This document shows positions 31,142 to 40,397 of a DNA stretch of 64,000 bases, one piece after another (the stretch's first letter is position 1; each line of letters opens with the position of its first letter). Source of the DNA: Dietzia sp032248695 (GTDB lineage Bacteria; Actinomycetota; Actinomycetes; Mycobacteriales; Mycobacteriaceae); assembly GCF_032248695.1 (NCBI RefSeq), contig NZ_JAVHXC010000004.1:357831-421830 (forward strand). Reading direction: 5' to 3'. Below the pieces are notes generated by a model. It searched no databases. It was not told where the DNA came from and worked only from the letters and a program-made list of their open reading frames with translations. Both the position numbers and the translations under genes were made by a program.

Positions 31142-32173
31142 TTATGGCACTAGGACGATCCGCCCCGTCACTGAGCCATCTTTCAACCGCATGACCGCCT
31201 CTGATACAGCATCAAGAGGCAAAACCTCTGTTTCCACATGAAGAGATCCCGATTTGGCGAGAGACACCACGGAGTTCAACTCGGGCAGCGTTCCCCAAAA
31301 GGGGAACGTCACCTGGACACCCTTCGTCTGCCCAGGCGACTTTGCCATAACCAGGCTTCCTCCTGCGCTACCTACCACGGAGAGCTCACCGCCGGGGGCG
31401 AGCACGGCAAGCGCCAATGCCATAGTTTCGGGAGCGCCGACGAAGTCGAGAACCACATCGCATCGTCGACGACCGAGGAGTCTCGTCAACTCCTTCTCCA
31501 AACCGGGCCCAGCCGGTACAGCCTCACTGGCTCCACCCCTCACGGCCAGATCCAGAGCCTCCTGCCTGAGATCCACTGCAATGACATTCGCGTCTGAAGT
31601 AGCAGTCAAAACCTGTACCGCCAGGTGTCCGAGACCACCCACCCCGATCACCACCGTCACCGCCCCGCCGGCCTTGAGGCGAGAGCTCCGCGATATCGCA
31701 TGGAACGGAGTCAGCCCAGCATCGGTCAGAGGTGCAGCAGCAACCGCGCTCATGTCACCGATCGGAACCAGGTGGCGAAAATCCGGAACCAGAACAAACT
31801 CCGCCATCCCGCCGTCGGCTCCGATACCCAGAGCAAGAGAGTCACCGGCTACTACCATCGGACAATAGTTGGCCGAGCCGCTATCACAGGTGGCACACTT
31901 ACCGCACCCCAGTGGGGCATAGACCGCCACCCGATCTCCCACCGCTAGTCCTTTCACGTCGTCGCCGCACGATTCGACTCTCCCGGCGATCTCATGCCCC
32001 AGAGTGAAAGGCCTATGATCCGGCCTGCTGAACCCAGTCTCGATCAGGTGGATATCGGAGTGACAAAGCCCGGCTGCTTCAACACGAAGCAGGACCGCCT
32101 TGCCCCGCGCGGAGGGAACGGCGACCTCGCGGAGTGACGCCTGCCCGTCCGGTCCGAGCTGGAACGCTCTCAT
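31142..32173 (-). CDS. Zinc-dependent alcohol dehydrogenase (MDR family)
   Basis: A 343-residue medium-chain dehydrogenase. Catalytic zinc ligands are Cys and His in AAGLCHSDIH and GHEIAG; the structural zinc site is CGKCATCDSGSANYC; the NAD loop is VIGVGGLGHLAVQVL, with Asp in AVDLRQ pointing to NAD. Its ATG overlaps the stop of the upstream gntR gene (ATGA), so regulator and enzyme are co-translated. It probably oxidises an alcohol intermediate to an aldehyde or ketone, for example before the Baeyer-Villiger or CoA-activation steps. Confidence 0.9.
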   Translation of the reverse strand: MRAFQLGPDGQASLREVAVPSARGKAVLLRVEAAGLCHSDIHLIETGFSRPDHRPFTLGHEIAGRVESCGDDVKGLAVGDRVAVYAPLGCGKCATCDSGSANYCPMVVAGDSLALGIGADGGMAEFVLVPDFRHLVPIGDMSAVAAAPLTDAGLTPFHAISRSSRLKAGGAVTVVIGVGGLGHLAVQVLTATSDANVIAVDLRQEALDLAVRGGASEAVPAGPGLEKELTRLLGRRRCDVVLDFVGAPETMALALAVLAPGGELSVVGSAGGSLVMAKSPGQTKGVQVTFPFWGTLPELNSVVSLAKSGSLHVETEVLPLDAVSEAVMRLKDGSVTGRIVLVP

Positions 32174-32925
32174 GGTAGCCACGAAATCTCGATCTCCGAT
32201 TTCGTACCGGTAGCAACAGCCCACTCATTCATCGACAACTCCGTAAACCGCTGCGGCAAACTTCTGTGAGCTTCGGTGAGATCATCTCGTAACGCCGCCG
32301 TCAGGAGATCTCGAGTGCGTACACGGGCGGCATCCGTAATAGTCAGAAGACCGACACGGTCCTGCGCTCGAACACAGTCGACCATAGCGGCATGGCTCTC
32401 AATTATCTCCCGCACATATTCCGGCTTGGACAACAACACCGAGCGGTACGGCATCGACACCCGCCATAACCGGGAAGCCTCGCGGTAGAAGGCCTTTAAC
32501 GGCGACCACGAGTAGAGGGTGAATCTGAACTCCTCGTTCCCCTCGTTCATTCCCTCTATGTCGTGCTTCTCTGATGCGCACACTGACTTTCTATGAGCTT
32601 CGACTAGACGCCCGAACTCTTCTTCATCTGGCCACTCCACGGTTTTGAGCAGCATCGAGTCGAGGTAGGTACGGATCGCGTACAACTCCTCTAACTCGGA
32701 ACGCTCCAGCCTGGATATGTACCACCCCTGATTCGGCGTGTGCCGCAACACCCCTTCGGTGGTGAGCGAGTGGAGAGCCTCTCTCAGGGGCGTGCGGCTC
32801 ACTCCGAATCGACGACACAGATCCACCTGGTCCAACCGCTCGCCCGGAACCAATTCACCGGCCCGGATGAGGCGGTAGAGCTCGGTAGCGATCGAATCAC
32901 GGTTACTGGACGTTTTCGAGGCCAT
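32170..32925 (-). CDS. GntR/FCD-family transcriptional regulator
   Basis: A 251-residue regulator with an N-terminal winged helix (PGERLDQVDLCRRFGVSRTP, then LREALHSLTTEGVL) and a C-terminal FCD ligand domain (IRTYLDSMLLK, HAAMVDCVRAQD) that usually binds an organic acid with a metal. An AAGGAA site precedes the ATG. It is translationally coupled to the zinc alcohol dehydrogenase. FCD regulators bind short palindromes, and a matching pair of sites lies ahead of the acyl-CoA dehydrogenase operon and in the TRAP/monooxygenase divergent region, making this the likely local controller. Confidence 0.87.
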   Translation of the reverse strand: MASKTSSNRDSIATELYRLIRAGELVPGERLDQVDLCRRFGVSRTPLREALHSLTTEGVLRHTPNQGWYISRLERSELEELYAIRTYLDSMLLKTVEWPDEEEFGRLVEAHRKSVCASEKHDIEGMNEGNEEFRFTLYSWSPLKAFYREASRLWRVSMPYRSVLLSKPEYVREIIESHAAMVDCVRAQDRVGLLTITDAARVRTRDLLTAALRDDLTEAHRSLPQRFTELSMNEWAVATGTKSEIEISWLP

Positions 32926-32986
32926 GCCGTTCCTTCTCTGCTCGGACCAGGATTAGGACTGCCCAGTCCCGATTAGCGTAGTACAC

Positions 32987-33751
32987 TTATCGGCCGCGCC
33001 ACTCGGGCTTCCGCTTCTCTGCAAAAGCCCGGGGCCCCTCCTTGGCATCTTCGCTGGAGTAAATCGGAACAAATATCGCGTCCGCGGCTTCCTCTGCGGC
33101 CGTGACACCCATTTCCTGACCCAGATACGCCATCTGGATATGACCCTTGATAGTCAGTGGCGCGTTCTCGACGAGAACTCCCGCCAGCTCGGTAGTCGCC
33201 TCGACCAGCTGATCCGCTGGTGCCAGACGGTTCACGAACCCGAGTTCGTGCATTCGCGCGGCCCCTATCGGCTGGGCGGTTAACAGGAGCTCGAGCATGA
33301 TCCGTTGGGGAAGCTGACGGAACGCAGGGATGGACCACGGAGCGCCTCGACTCCACTTCGCTTCCGTGATCGCGAAAGACGCTGACTCGGACGCTACGCA
33401 AAGGTCGCACATCTGAGCGAGTAGAAAGCCCCCGGCGTAAGCGAATCCATTCACCGCCGCAATAGTCGGCTTGGTCACATGGATATTCCTGCGAAGCCGT
33501 GGAGCAAAATCGGCGGCCGGGACGCCGAGGGAGTTTCCACTCATCTCCTTGAGATCGCCGCCGGCTGAGAATGCTCGGTCGCCGGCGCCGGTCAACACGA
33601 TGACCCGGACGCGTTCGTCCTCTTCGGCCTTCTTGAACGATTCGAACAACCCCGACCGAACAGCGAGGTTCATCGCGTTACGCTGCTCGGGCCGGTTGAT
33701 GGTGATCCAAGCCACCCGGTCACGGACCTCATAGATGACTGGCTCGCTCAT
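32987..33751 (-). CDS. Enoyl-CoA hydratase
   Basis: A 254-residue crotonase-family protein of standard length. It shows VAWITINRPEQRNAMN, the oxyanion-hole segment RAFSAGGDLKEMSG, and IAAVNGFAYAGGFLLAQMCD, then FAITEAKWSRGAPWSIPAFR. The canonical catalytic glutamates are not clearly in place, so the reaction (hydration, ring cleavage or isomerisation) is uncertain. Its ATG overlaps the stop of the AtuA-family gene. It closes the operon of acyl-CoA dehydrogenase, CaiB-type transferase and AtuA-like protein, and only 61 bases separate it from gntR. Confidence 0.85.
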   Translation of the reverse strand: MSEPVIYEVRDRVAWITINRPEQRNAMNLAVRSGLFESFKKAEEDERVRVIVLTGAGDRAFSAGGDLKEMSGNSLGVPAADFAPRLRRNIHVTKPTIAAVNGFAYAGGFLLAQMCDLCVASESASFAITEAKWSRGAPWSIPAFRQLPQRIMLELLLTAQPIGAARMHELGFVNRLAPADQLVEATTELAGVLVENAPLTIKGHIQMAYLGQEMGVTAAEEAADAIFVPIYSSEDAKEGPRAFAEKRKPEWRGR

Positions 33752-35556
33752 CGCGCGCCCCCGTTCTCGATAGCTCCTACAATCTCCGATGGGATTTCGA
33801 CGATTCTGGATCCGAGGTATTCGCCGAGGCCCTTTGCCTGGTTGTCTAGCCGGGTACACGCGCCCACACCATCTTCGAGGTACCCGTACACGACGAAGTT
33901 CATCGCCTGGAGGTTCGGGTATACGTGGCGCACCACCCGTAGACCTTCGAGCTCCTGTAGCAGGGACGTCAGCTCGTCCACCGTGAGGTAGTTGACCAAC
34001 CACTCGAACTGCTCCGTCGTCCGCGCCCACACACCGAGGTTAGCCAGACCGGCCTTGTCGCCGGAGCGGGTGCCGTAGACGTCGCCGAATGCGACGTTGA
34101 CCGTCTTCTGGGACCAGTCGCGGTCCGCGATATCGGCGTCCGTGGAACTGAGGGCGGCTCCATCGGCGCGCGCGCCGCCAGTTGCGGCCGTCCACTCCAC
34201 TTCGATCGGGTCCAGACCCGAGATGAGCACCCGCGGGTGCAGCACAGACTTCGGAACCAGACATGGCCACTGCACACCGGCCAGCTTCTCCCGCTGAGGG
34301 GGAACCGCGAAGAACAGCCCCGGCTCGTTGTTGGTTCCCAGCTGAACGATCGGGTCGGCAAAGTTGCGACGGCCGACCTTGGCCGGGTCGCGATCGAGGA
34401 CGCTGACAAATACCAACGCAGTTGATTGCTCGAGGTTGCCGTCTGACACTGACTCCGGACCCACCACCGTGTAGCGGAAGCGGTCGAAGCTGCTCTCGTC
34501 CCCCACCGCGCGCCGGATCTGCCGCTTGAGCCACGCCAGCTTCTCCTGCATGTGCCGCCCGGTCATGCCGATGATCGCGCTGTTCTTCCATCCGCCCTCG
34601 TAGGTGAGTGACAGCTTGGTCGCATCGGATGGCTGCGTCCCTGTCGCACCGTAGATCCTCACCGCATCCGGCCCGGCCTGCTCGACCTGCACAGTGTCGA
34701 GCCGGGCCACGACGTCCGGGTTGTGGTACTCCGGCCCGCCGACCTCGTACATCATCTGAGCGCGAACGGTGTCTACGGTGACGACGCCTCCGGTCCCCGT
34801 CGCCTTGGTGATGACGCACGAGCCGTCTGCGGCGATCTCGGCGATGGGCATACCCGGCAGCCCCAAGTCCTCGTGCTCCGTGAAGAACGAATAGTTTCCA
34901 CCCGTGACCTGTCCGCCACACTCGATTGCGTGGCCCGCCCATAGCGCCCCGGCAAGGTAATCGAAGTCATTAGCATTCCAACCGAAATGCCAGGCCGCGG
35001 GAGCCATGATCAACGACGCGTCGGTCACACGGGGGGTGATGACGATATCCGCTCCGGATTCCAGCGCTGCCACGATCGGCCATGCCCCCAGGTAGGCGTT
35101 CGCGGTCAGGATGGGCTGAGCATCCAGATCCGGAACCTCGCCGGTATCAAGGTTGCGGAGTTCTTCACCGTGCGCCAAAAGGTCCGGAATCTTGTCGATC
35201 ACGTCATCGCCGTCAATCGCAGCAACCGTGAGCTTCACACCGAACTCGGCTGCAGCCGAGCGGATTGCCTCCGCGCAACCGACCGGATCCAGGCCCCCGG
35301 CGTTGGTGATGACCTTCACGCCCTTCTCTGCGATCTCAGCCAGGAAGGGACGGATCTGGCGCACGAACCCCTCGGCATATCCGTTACCACCGCGGCTCCT
35401 GTTCTTATGGAGCACCAGCATTGTGAGTTCCGCAAGGTAATCGCCGGTCAGAATATCGACGTCACTGTCGAGCAACTCCCGAAAAGTCTCGGCGCGGTCG
35501 CCGTAATATGCCGAAAATTGGCCAACCCGCAACGTACTCGTGTCTGTTTTGAGCAT
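33748..35556 (-). CDS. AtuA-family (DUF1446) acyclic-terpene-utilisation-like protein
   Basis: A 602-residue protein of the DUF1446/AtuA family, with the family's opening (YYGDRAETFRELLDSDVDI, GDYLAELTMLVL), NAGGLDPVGCAEAIR near residue 85, and a C-terminal AtuA-like ferredoxin-type domain (VAFGDVYGTRSGDKAGLANL near residue 500). AtuA is needed for citronellol/geranyl-CoA breakdown in Pseudomonas, but its biochemical role is not settled. The usual atu partner, a geranyl-CoA carboxylase, is absent here. A GGAGGA site precedes the ATG. It lies between the CaiB-type transferase and a hydratase, so action on a CoA thioester is likely. Confidence 0.82.
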   Translation of the reverse strand: MLKTDTSTLRVGQFSAYYGDRAETFRELLDSDVDILTGDYLAELTMLVLHKNRSRGGNGYAEGFVRQIRPFLAEIAEKGVKVITNAGGLDPVGCAEAIRSAAAEFGVKLTVAAIDGDDVIDKIPDLLAHGEELRNLDTGEVPDLDAQPILTANAYLGAWPIVAALESGADIVITPRVTDASLIMAPAAWHFGWNANDFDYLAGALWAGHAIECGGQVTGGNYSFFTEHEDLGLPGMPIAEIAADGSCVITKATGTGGVVTVDTVRAQMMYEVGGPEYHNPDVVARLDTVQVEQAGPDAVRIYGATGTQPSDATKLSLTYEGGWKNSAIIGMTGRHMQEKLAWLKRQIRRAVGDESSFDRFRYTVVGPESVSDGNLEQSTALVFVSVLDRDPAKVGRRNFADPIVQLGTNNEPGLFFAVPPQREKLAGVQWPCLVPKSVLHPRVLISGLDPIEVEWTAATGGARADGAALSSTDADIADRDWSQKTVNVAFGDVYGTRSGDKAGLANLGVWARTTEQFEWLVNYLTVDELTSLLQELEGLRVVRHVYPNLQAMNFVVYGYLEDGVGACTRLDNQAKGLGEYLGSRIVEIPSEIVGAIENGGAR

Positions 35557-35583
35557 CTGTCATCCTCCGTTTGTCGGTCAGGG

Positions 35584-37887
35584 CTAACTGATAGCGCCGG
35601 CCGCTTGCAGTTCTTGAAACTGCGACGCGTCAACCAGGTTGAACATATCGATCAAGACTTCTTTGTTGTCGGCACCTAACAGCGGTGTCTGCCGCGGCGC
35701 CGCAAACGAGGCGCCGTTCATCTTCCACGGAAGCACGAAGAGTTTTTGATTCCCGAGGAATGGGTGATCGTATTCACGCCAGAGTCCCCGCGCTCTCGCC
35801 CATTCACTCTCAATCATCGCTTCCACCCCCAGTACCGCCGACGCAGCGAGTCCCCGGGACCTGAGTGTTGTCTCGACCTCGTCCTTCGGGCTACTCCGGA
35901 CCCACTCGATCAGACGAGACTCGAGATCGCCGGCATGGGCTCCCTCTGCTCCAACGATTGCCGCCAGACGAGCGCGCTCGGAATTGGTTCGCACCGCGAT
36001 CGCCACCCAGTCGTCATCGCCTCTACAGCGATACACTCCGTGTGGCTCAAAGCTGGAGTGCGAGTTCGCCGGCGCCGGGACTTCACGCCCGGTCGCCGCA
36101 ATCGCGAACGGTACTCGCATCACTGAAGTCAGCGCTTCGGTCTGTGCGAGGTCCAACCAGGCACCGTGACCTGTCCGGGACCGGTAATGGAGGCCAGCGA
36201 GCAGGAGAGCCAAGGCGTGGTCTGCTCCATTCGGATCACCGAGGGACGGATTGAAGTTTCCGATCGGGTCGTCGTTCGAATAGCCGGTAATCGCATCCAG
36301 GCCAGCCAAGCCGGACATGACCGGAGCGTATCCGCCCAATCCGCTCATCGGCCCGAACTGCCCCATCATCGACATCGAGACCATGACGATCGAAGGGTTG
36401 GCCCTCGACAGTTCGTCGTATCCGAGACCGCGTCGATCAAGCGCCCCCGGCCGCATGTTCTCGATGACCACATCGCACTCGACCGCGAGCTTCCGCACCA
36501 GGTCCGCTCCCTCCGGACTGGCGATATTGATGGTGACGCTCCGCTTACCCCTGTTCATCTGGTTGAAGTAAGGGCTCAATTCATGGTCGGGCCCCGGCAG
36601 CGGTTTCCCGTTTTCGCGAGCTGCGCCCCGAAGCCGCGCGGAGTCGGGTCGCGACGTCGATTCAACCTTGATCACTTCGGCGCCGAGGTCGGCCAGCGCC
36701 GCGGTGACCATAGGCCCCGCCCAGACCCATGTCAGGTCTAGGATACGTAGCCCCGCCAGCGGTTTCTCTGCGCTCGGCGACAGGCTCCACGCCCGGCCGG
36801 CCGCCCCTGAGTTAACCGACTCGAACACTCGCCATGACCTGTCCGGGATGGAACGCCGGCCATGCTGGTCCTCGACGAAAAGCCCGTGCTCGACGAACTG
36901 GGGGTACGACAACGCCTGATCGGGCCTGAGGACCACGGCGTGAGGGAGCTTCACCTTCTCGGCGATCTCCGCGATCTCCGCCGAGGTGTGCCGGGAAGTC
37001 CAAGCTGAGACATAGCTATCGGCTTCGTCCGCGTGATCGCGAGCTACGATGCGGGCATCCTGAAACTCAGGTCTCTGTGACCACGGAGGGTTACCCATCG
37101 CCTGCCGCAACGCGTCCCACTCATGGGGCGATCGGCAGACGAGGGTGATGAACCCGTCGCTCGTGGGGAACATGGCGGATGGGTAGAAGCCTCCCGACTC
37201 CGTCGCCCGAGCGCCATCTCGCATCCACGGTCGTTCATACCTCAGGAAGTTGGATGTGATCTGGCCCGTGTGGTATGCCATGGCGTCGGCCGACGAGATA
37301 TCCCACTGAAGTGGCTCCCCGTATCCGTGGTCTCGCATCACGATCGACAGCGCGGCCGATCCGGCTGCCTGCGTCCCCGCGAAATAGTCCGCGAGATCGT
37401 ACGGCTCGGCAAGCGGCTCCTTCCCGGGGTGCCCCTGGGCCCACATCATTCCGCTCATCGCGTTGGCGGTGAGCGGCGTGGACGCCGCACTCTCAGTCTC
37501 GGTCGAGGGTCTGAAAGTCGAGAGATCGATCACTGGCAGTGAAGCAGAAGCGCGGTTGCGCAGTAGTTTTGCGAACTCGGTCCATGTGCCGTCGAACGGG
37601 TCGTCGTGTAGGCAATCCAGTACGAGCACGTCAGCCGAACCGAGAATCTCGTCGAGGTTCGACGCGCTCTTATCGACGCTTTCCTTCCCGGCGTTGAGCG
37701 CGAAGAGCACTTCTTCCGAAAGTTCCGGCGGACAGTCCACTGCAAGAGGTGTGTCGATACGCACCACGGTCGCGCCCATGAGCATGAGCAGGCGCGAACA
37801 GTAGGCGCCGGATACACGCGTGGAGAGCTCGACGACCTTGACGTCGGAGAGAAGGCACTTGGAGTCCAGGGGAGTCAATTTATCCAT
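35584..37887 (-). CDS. Tandem-fused CaiB/BaiF class III CoA-transferase
   Basis: At 767 residues this is about twice the usual family length and contains two transferase units. The second (from about residue 372, GLRILDLTWVWAGPMVTAAL) is complete, with NRGKRSVTINIASPEG, NMRPGALDRRGLGYDEL and the catalytic Asp region NPSLGDPNGADHALAL. The first (residues 10-340; VKVVELSTRVSGAYCSRLLM) is recognisable but more divergent. Class III enzymes move CoA between two acids through an Asp anhydride. Fused double versions are known in some actinobacteria. It is 8 bases after the acyl-CoA dehydrogenase gene, and probably supplies its CoA substrate. Confidence 0.87.
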   Translation of the reverse strand: MDKLTPLDSKCLLSDVKVVELSTRVSGAYCSRLLMLMGATVVRIDTPLAVDCPPELSEEVLFALNAGKESVDKSASNLDEILGSADVLVLDCLHDDPFDGTWTEFAKLLRNRASASLPVIDLSTFRPSTETESAASTPLTANAMSGMMWAQGHPGKEPLAEPYDLADYFAGTQAAGSAALSIVMRDHGYGEPLQWDISSADAMAYHTGQITSNFLRYERPWMRDGARATESGGFYPSAMFPTSDGFITLVCRSPHEWDALRQAMGNPPWSQRPEFQDARIVARDHADEADSYVSAWTSRHTSAEIAEIAEKVKLPHAVVLRPDQALSYPQFVEHGLFVEDQHGRRSIPDRSWRVFESVNSGAAGRAWSLSPSAEKPLAGLRILDLTWVWAGPMVTAALADLGAEVIKVESTSRPDSARLRGAARENGKPLPGPDHELSPYFNQMNRGKRSVTINIASPEGADLVRKLAVECDVVIENMRPGALDRRGLGYDELSRANPSIVMVSMSMMGQFGPMSGLGGYAPVMSGLAGLDAITGYSNDDPIGNFNPSLGDPNGADHALALLLAGLHYRSRTGHGAWLDLAQTEALTSVMRVPFAIAATGREVPAPANSHSSFEPHGVYRCRGDDDWVAIAVRTNSERARLAAIVGAEGAHAGDLESRLIEWVRSSPKDEVETTLRSRGLAASAVLGVEAMIESEWARARGLWREYDHPFLGNQKLFVLPWKMNGASFAAPRQTPLLGADNKEVLIDMFNLVDASQFQELQAAGAIS

Positions 37888-37895
37888 GGCTGATC

Positions 37896-39083
37896 TCAGT
37901 AACTCCGCGGCAGGCCCAGGGCCGTTTCGGCGATCGAGTTCAGCACCATCTGGTTGTTGATCGGCGCGATCCGCTGAAGACGTGACTCGATCCAGTGGCG
38001 ACCGACGTGGTACTCGCGAGCGAATGAGTATCCACCGAATGTCTGCATCGCAGCGTCAGTGGCCGCGAACTCGGCTTCCGTTGCGAGGTACTTCACCCCG
38101 TTCGCGAGCGTCCCGATAGCCCTACCGCCCTTCTCCTCGTATTCCGCCAACGCTCGAGAAAGGACCTCCGACGCGGCCAAGAGTTCGAGGTAAGCCTTCG
38201 ACAACGGATGCTGAACCGACTGGTGGCGCCCGATCTGGTGGCCGAAGACCACCCGCTCCTTGCCGTACTCGACTGCCGCCTGAACGGCCCATCGCCCGAT
38301 CCCGATCGCTCCTGCTGACAGCAGCAACCGTTCGCCGTTCAGACTGTAGAGAAGGTGGTAAAACCCCTGGCCGACCGAACCCACGACATCAGAATCCGGA
38401 ACGAAGACGTCCGTGAAGACCACCTCGCAACTCGCCACCGCATGGCGTCCGATTTTTCTGATCGGACGGATCTCCACGTCATCCTGCTTGAGATCGATCA
38501 GCAACAGGGTCAGGCCTTCACCCTTCTTCCCTCCGGGCTCAGGAGTCCCGGTACGGACCAAGGTGAGGACCTTGTCTCCCCGCAGCGCCCCGCTGTTCCA
38601 GACTTTCTGACCGTTTACCTTCCAACCCCCGTCAACCTTCGTCGCCCGCGTCGAGATGGAGGTCGTGTCCGTCCCCGCGTCCGGCTCTGTGACCCCGAAG
38701 GTGACGTAAAGCTCGCCGTTCGCAATCTTCGAAAGAAGATCTTTCTTCTGCTCCTCCGTGCCGAACTTGAGCAAGGTCGGGACCGTCAGGAGGGGGATGT
38801 GGACACTGCTATTGGCATTCAACGCCCCGCCGCCGGCGGCGACTTCCTCGAGTATCGCGGCCATCTGCGTCATGGTCCCCCCAGAGCCCCCGTACTCCTC
38901 GGGGATGAGCACCGACAAGAAGCCGGCCTGCGCGAACGCCTGGTAGAACTCCTCGGGGAACCTGCTCTCGCTGTCGCAATCGTCCCAGTACTCCAGCGGA
39001 AACTGGGAACACAGTGACCGCACCGCGTCCCGGAGATCTTGCTGTTCGGCATGGCTTGGGAAAGTTATGGTCGATCGGTTCAC
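37896..39083 (-). CDS. Acyl-CoA dehydrogenase
   Basis: A 395-residue, single-gene acyl-CoA dehydrogenase with complete FAD motifs: LSVLIPEEYGGSGGTMTQM, YVTFGVTEPDAGTDTTSIST, GWKVNGQKVWNSGA and VFGHQIGRHQSVQHPLSKAY. The end reads QTFGGYSFAREYHVGRHWIE, with a Glu in the place of the usual aromatic-Glu motif. GTG 39083 is the first good start. It heads the operon that continues with the CaiB-type transferase, AtuA-like protein and hydratase; a palindromic site 130 bases upstream probably controls it. Confidence 0.88.
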   Translation of the reverse strand: MNRSTITFPSHAEQQDLRDAVRSLCSQFPLEYWDDCDSESRFPEEFYQAFAQAGFLSVLIPEEYGGSGGTMTQMAAILEEVAAGGGALNANSSVHIPLLTVPTLLKFGTEEQKKDLLSKIANGELYVTFGVTEPDAGTDTTSISTRATKVDGGWKVNGQKVWNSGALRGDKVLTLVRTGTPEPGGKKGEGLTLLLIDLKQDDVEIRPIRKIGRHAVASCEVVFTDVFVPDSDVVGSVGQGFYHLLYSLNGERLLLSAGAIGIGRWAVQAAVEYGKERVVFGHQIGRHQSVQHPLSKAYLELLAASEVLSRALAEYEEKGGRAIGTLANGVKYLATEAEFAATDAAMQTFGGYSFAREYHVGRHWIESRLQRIAPINNQMVLNSIAETALGLPRSY

Positions 39084-39211
39084 CGCTGATGCTCGATTCC
39101 TCGTTGGGCGTGGTCGGCCAGATCGAAACCTTGCTGACAGACCGAATGTGAGACATGGCTGACGGGGAGGCGGCCGCCCGAATCCAGTCGCGCGTCCGCG
39201 TCATCCAATTG

Positions 39212-39231
39212 TGTATACATGATTGTATACA
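39212..39231. promoter_or_regulatory. Candidate GntR operator, site 1 (catabolic operon)
   Basis: TGTATACA-TGAT-TGTATACA: two 8-base palindromes spaced by four bases, in an AT-rich patch between the cyclase-family gene and the acyl-CoA dehydrogenase start. The same layout with two substitutions recurs at 45568-45587. FCD/GntR proteins bind short palindromes of this kind; the gntR gene at 32.2 kb is the likely partner. Confidence 0.6.
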
Positions 39232-39267
39232 TCTTCGGGCCGGCTGGCCACCGCTCTCGCATCGCGT

Positions 39268-40227
39268 CTACTTGATAGCTATCGGTGTCACCGGAGAGCC
39301 GACGGCACCGGTGACGGAGAGAGGTTGCGCCGTCAAGAAGAACTCGTAGACGCCGTCCCTTGCGCAGTCCTCGGCGAGTGACTCCATGTCCCACATCTCG
39401 CCGAAGTAGATGCCGGCGTTCATCAGCATCACCACGTGAAGAGGGGCGATCATTTTGCTGGTCTCGTACGGACGCACTTCCACCCCCCAGGTGTCGGTGG
39501 CCACCGCAGTCACCTCCCGGGGGCAGAAGAACGATGCCGCGCTTACCCCCAGTCCCGGTGCCGACCCACCCGCATAGTCACCCCATGAACCGGAACGACG
39601 GACGTCGGCAAGGTGTCCGGTTCGAACCAAAACGAAGTCAGCCCGGCCGACCTCCACCTCTTGCGCTGACGCGCAGGCCTGCAACAGATCTGCTTGGATG
39701 CACTCCCCCGGCGCAAGCGAGTCTCGTCCGAGGAATCGAGGGATATCGAGCAGAACGCCCCTGCCAGTGGCCCGTCCTACAAAATTCGTGATGCTATTGA
39801 ACTGAGCGCCTCCCCGGCTCGTCACAGAGTCGACGCCTCGGCCGTTGTGCGTTTCCCCGTCGAAAAATGCGTGGCAGAGTCCGTCCCACTGCGTGGCACA
39901 CTGCAACGGCATATAGACAGCATCATCAGTAAAGCCCTGACGCGGGTAACCCGGTACCGGGTCAGATGCGCCGACGAGCGTCACTCGTTGCGGGTTGACC
40001 CGACCCGTACCCTGCTGCGGGCCCGACGCCCCGAGGGGCAGCGCCAGAGCAAAAGAGTCTCCTCGGCGGATCAGTCCCGCTGCCGCCGCGATCGTCTTCG
40101 AGGTGACGAAATTCGCTGATCCCAGCTCATCGTCGGCGCCCCACTTGCCCCAGGTGCGGTATTTCCGAGCCAGCTCTTCAATTTCCTCGATCGAAATCTC
40201 ACGTCTACCGAGATCGAAACCTGTCAT
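39268..40227 (-). CDS. Cyclase-family (PF04199) metal-dependent hydrolase
   Basis: A 319-residue member of the cyclase/kynurenine-formamidase family. The signature region reads YMPLQCATQWDGLCHAFFDG, with Asp and His of WDGLCH as metal ligands, as in the longer actinobacterial and fungal members. GVLLDIPRFLG and DFVLVRTGHLADV follow. Members hydrolyse amides, cyclic ketones/diketones or lactones. Beside a Baeyer-Villiger enzyme, lactone or ring hydrolysis is an attractive role, but this is inference. It follows the TRAP permease genes and may share their transcript. Confidence 0.8.
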   Translation of the reverse strand: MTGFDLGRREISIEEIEELARKYRTWGKWGADDELGSANFVTSKTIAAAAGLIRRGDSFALALPLGASGPQQGTGRVNPQRVTLVGASDPVPGYPRQGFTDDAVYMPLQCATQWDGLCHAFFDGETHNGRGVDSVTSRGGAQFNSITNFVGRATGRGVLLDIPRFLGRDSLAPGECIQADLLQACASAQEVEVGRADFVLVRTGHLADVRRSGSWGDYAGGSAPGLGVSAASFFCPREVTAVATDTWGVEVRPYETSKMIAPLHVVMLMNAGIYFGEMWDMESLAEDCARDGVYEFFLTAQPLSVTGAVGSPVTPIAIK

Positions 40228-40397
40228 CTGAACTCCTTCTAGCGAAATATCGGATTACTCGGCCACCGGTTGAGCTCCCGCGGATGCTCGCTACCCACCG
40301 ATCACCGACCGTGGCTCGAGAAGCTCGAAGAAATACGGGTCGAACCTGACGAATCGCCAGCCCGCTATCCCCGCCGGCCAGACGGGCGGCCACCTAC

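Noticed and set aside
32926..32986. Third copy of the GntR palindrome ahead of gntR itself
   Set aside because: GTAGTACACTTAT resembles it loosely but does not keep the TGTATACA halves or the four-base spacing.
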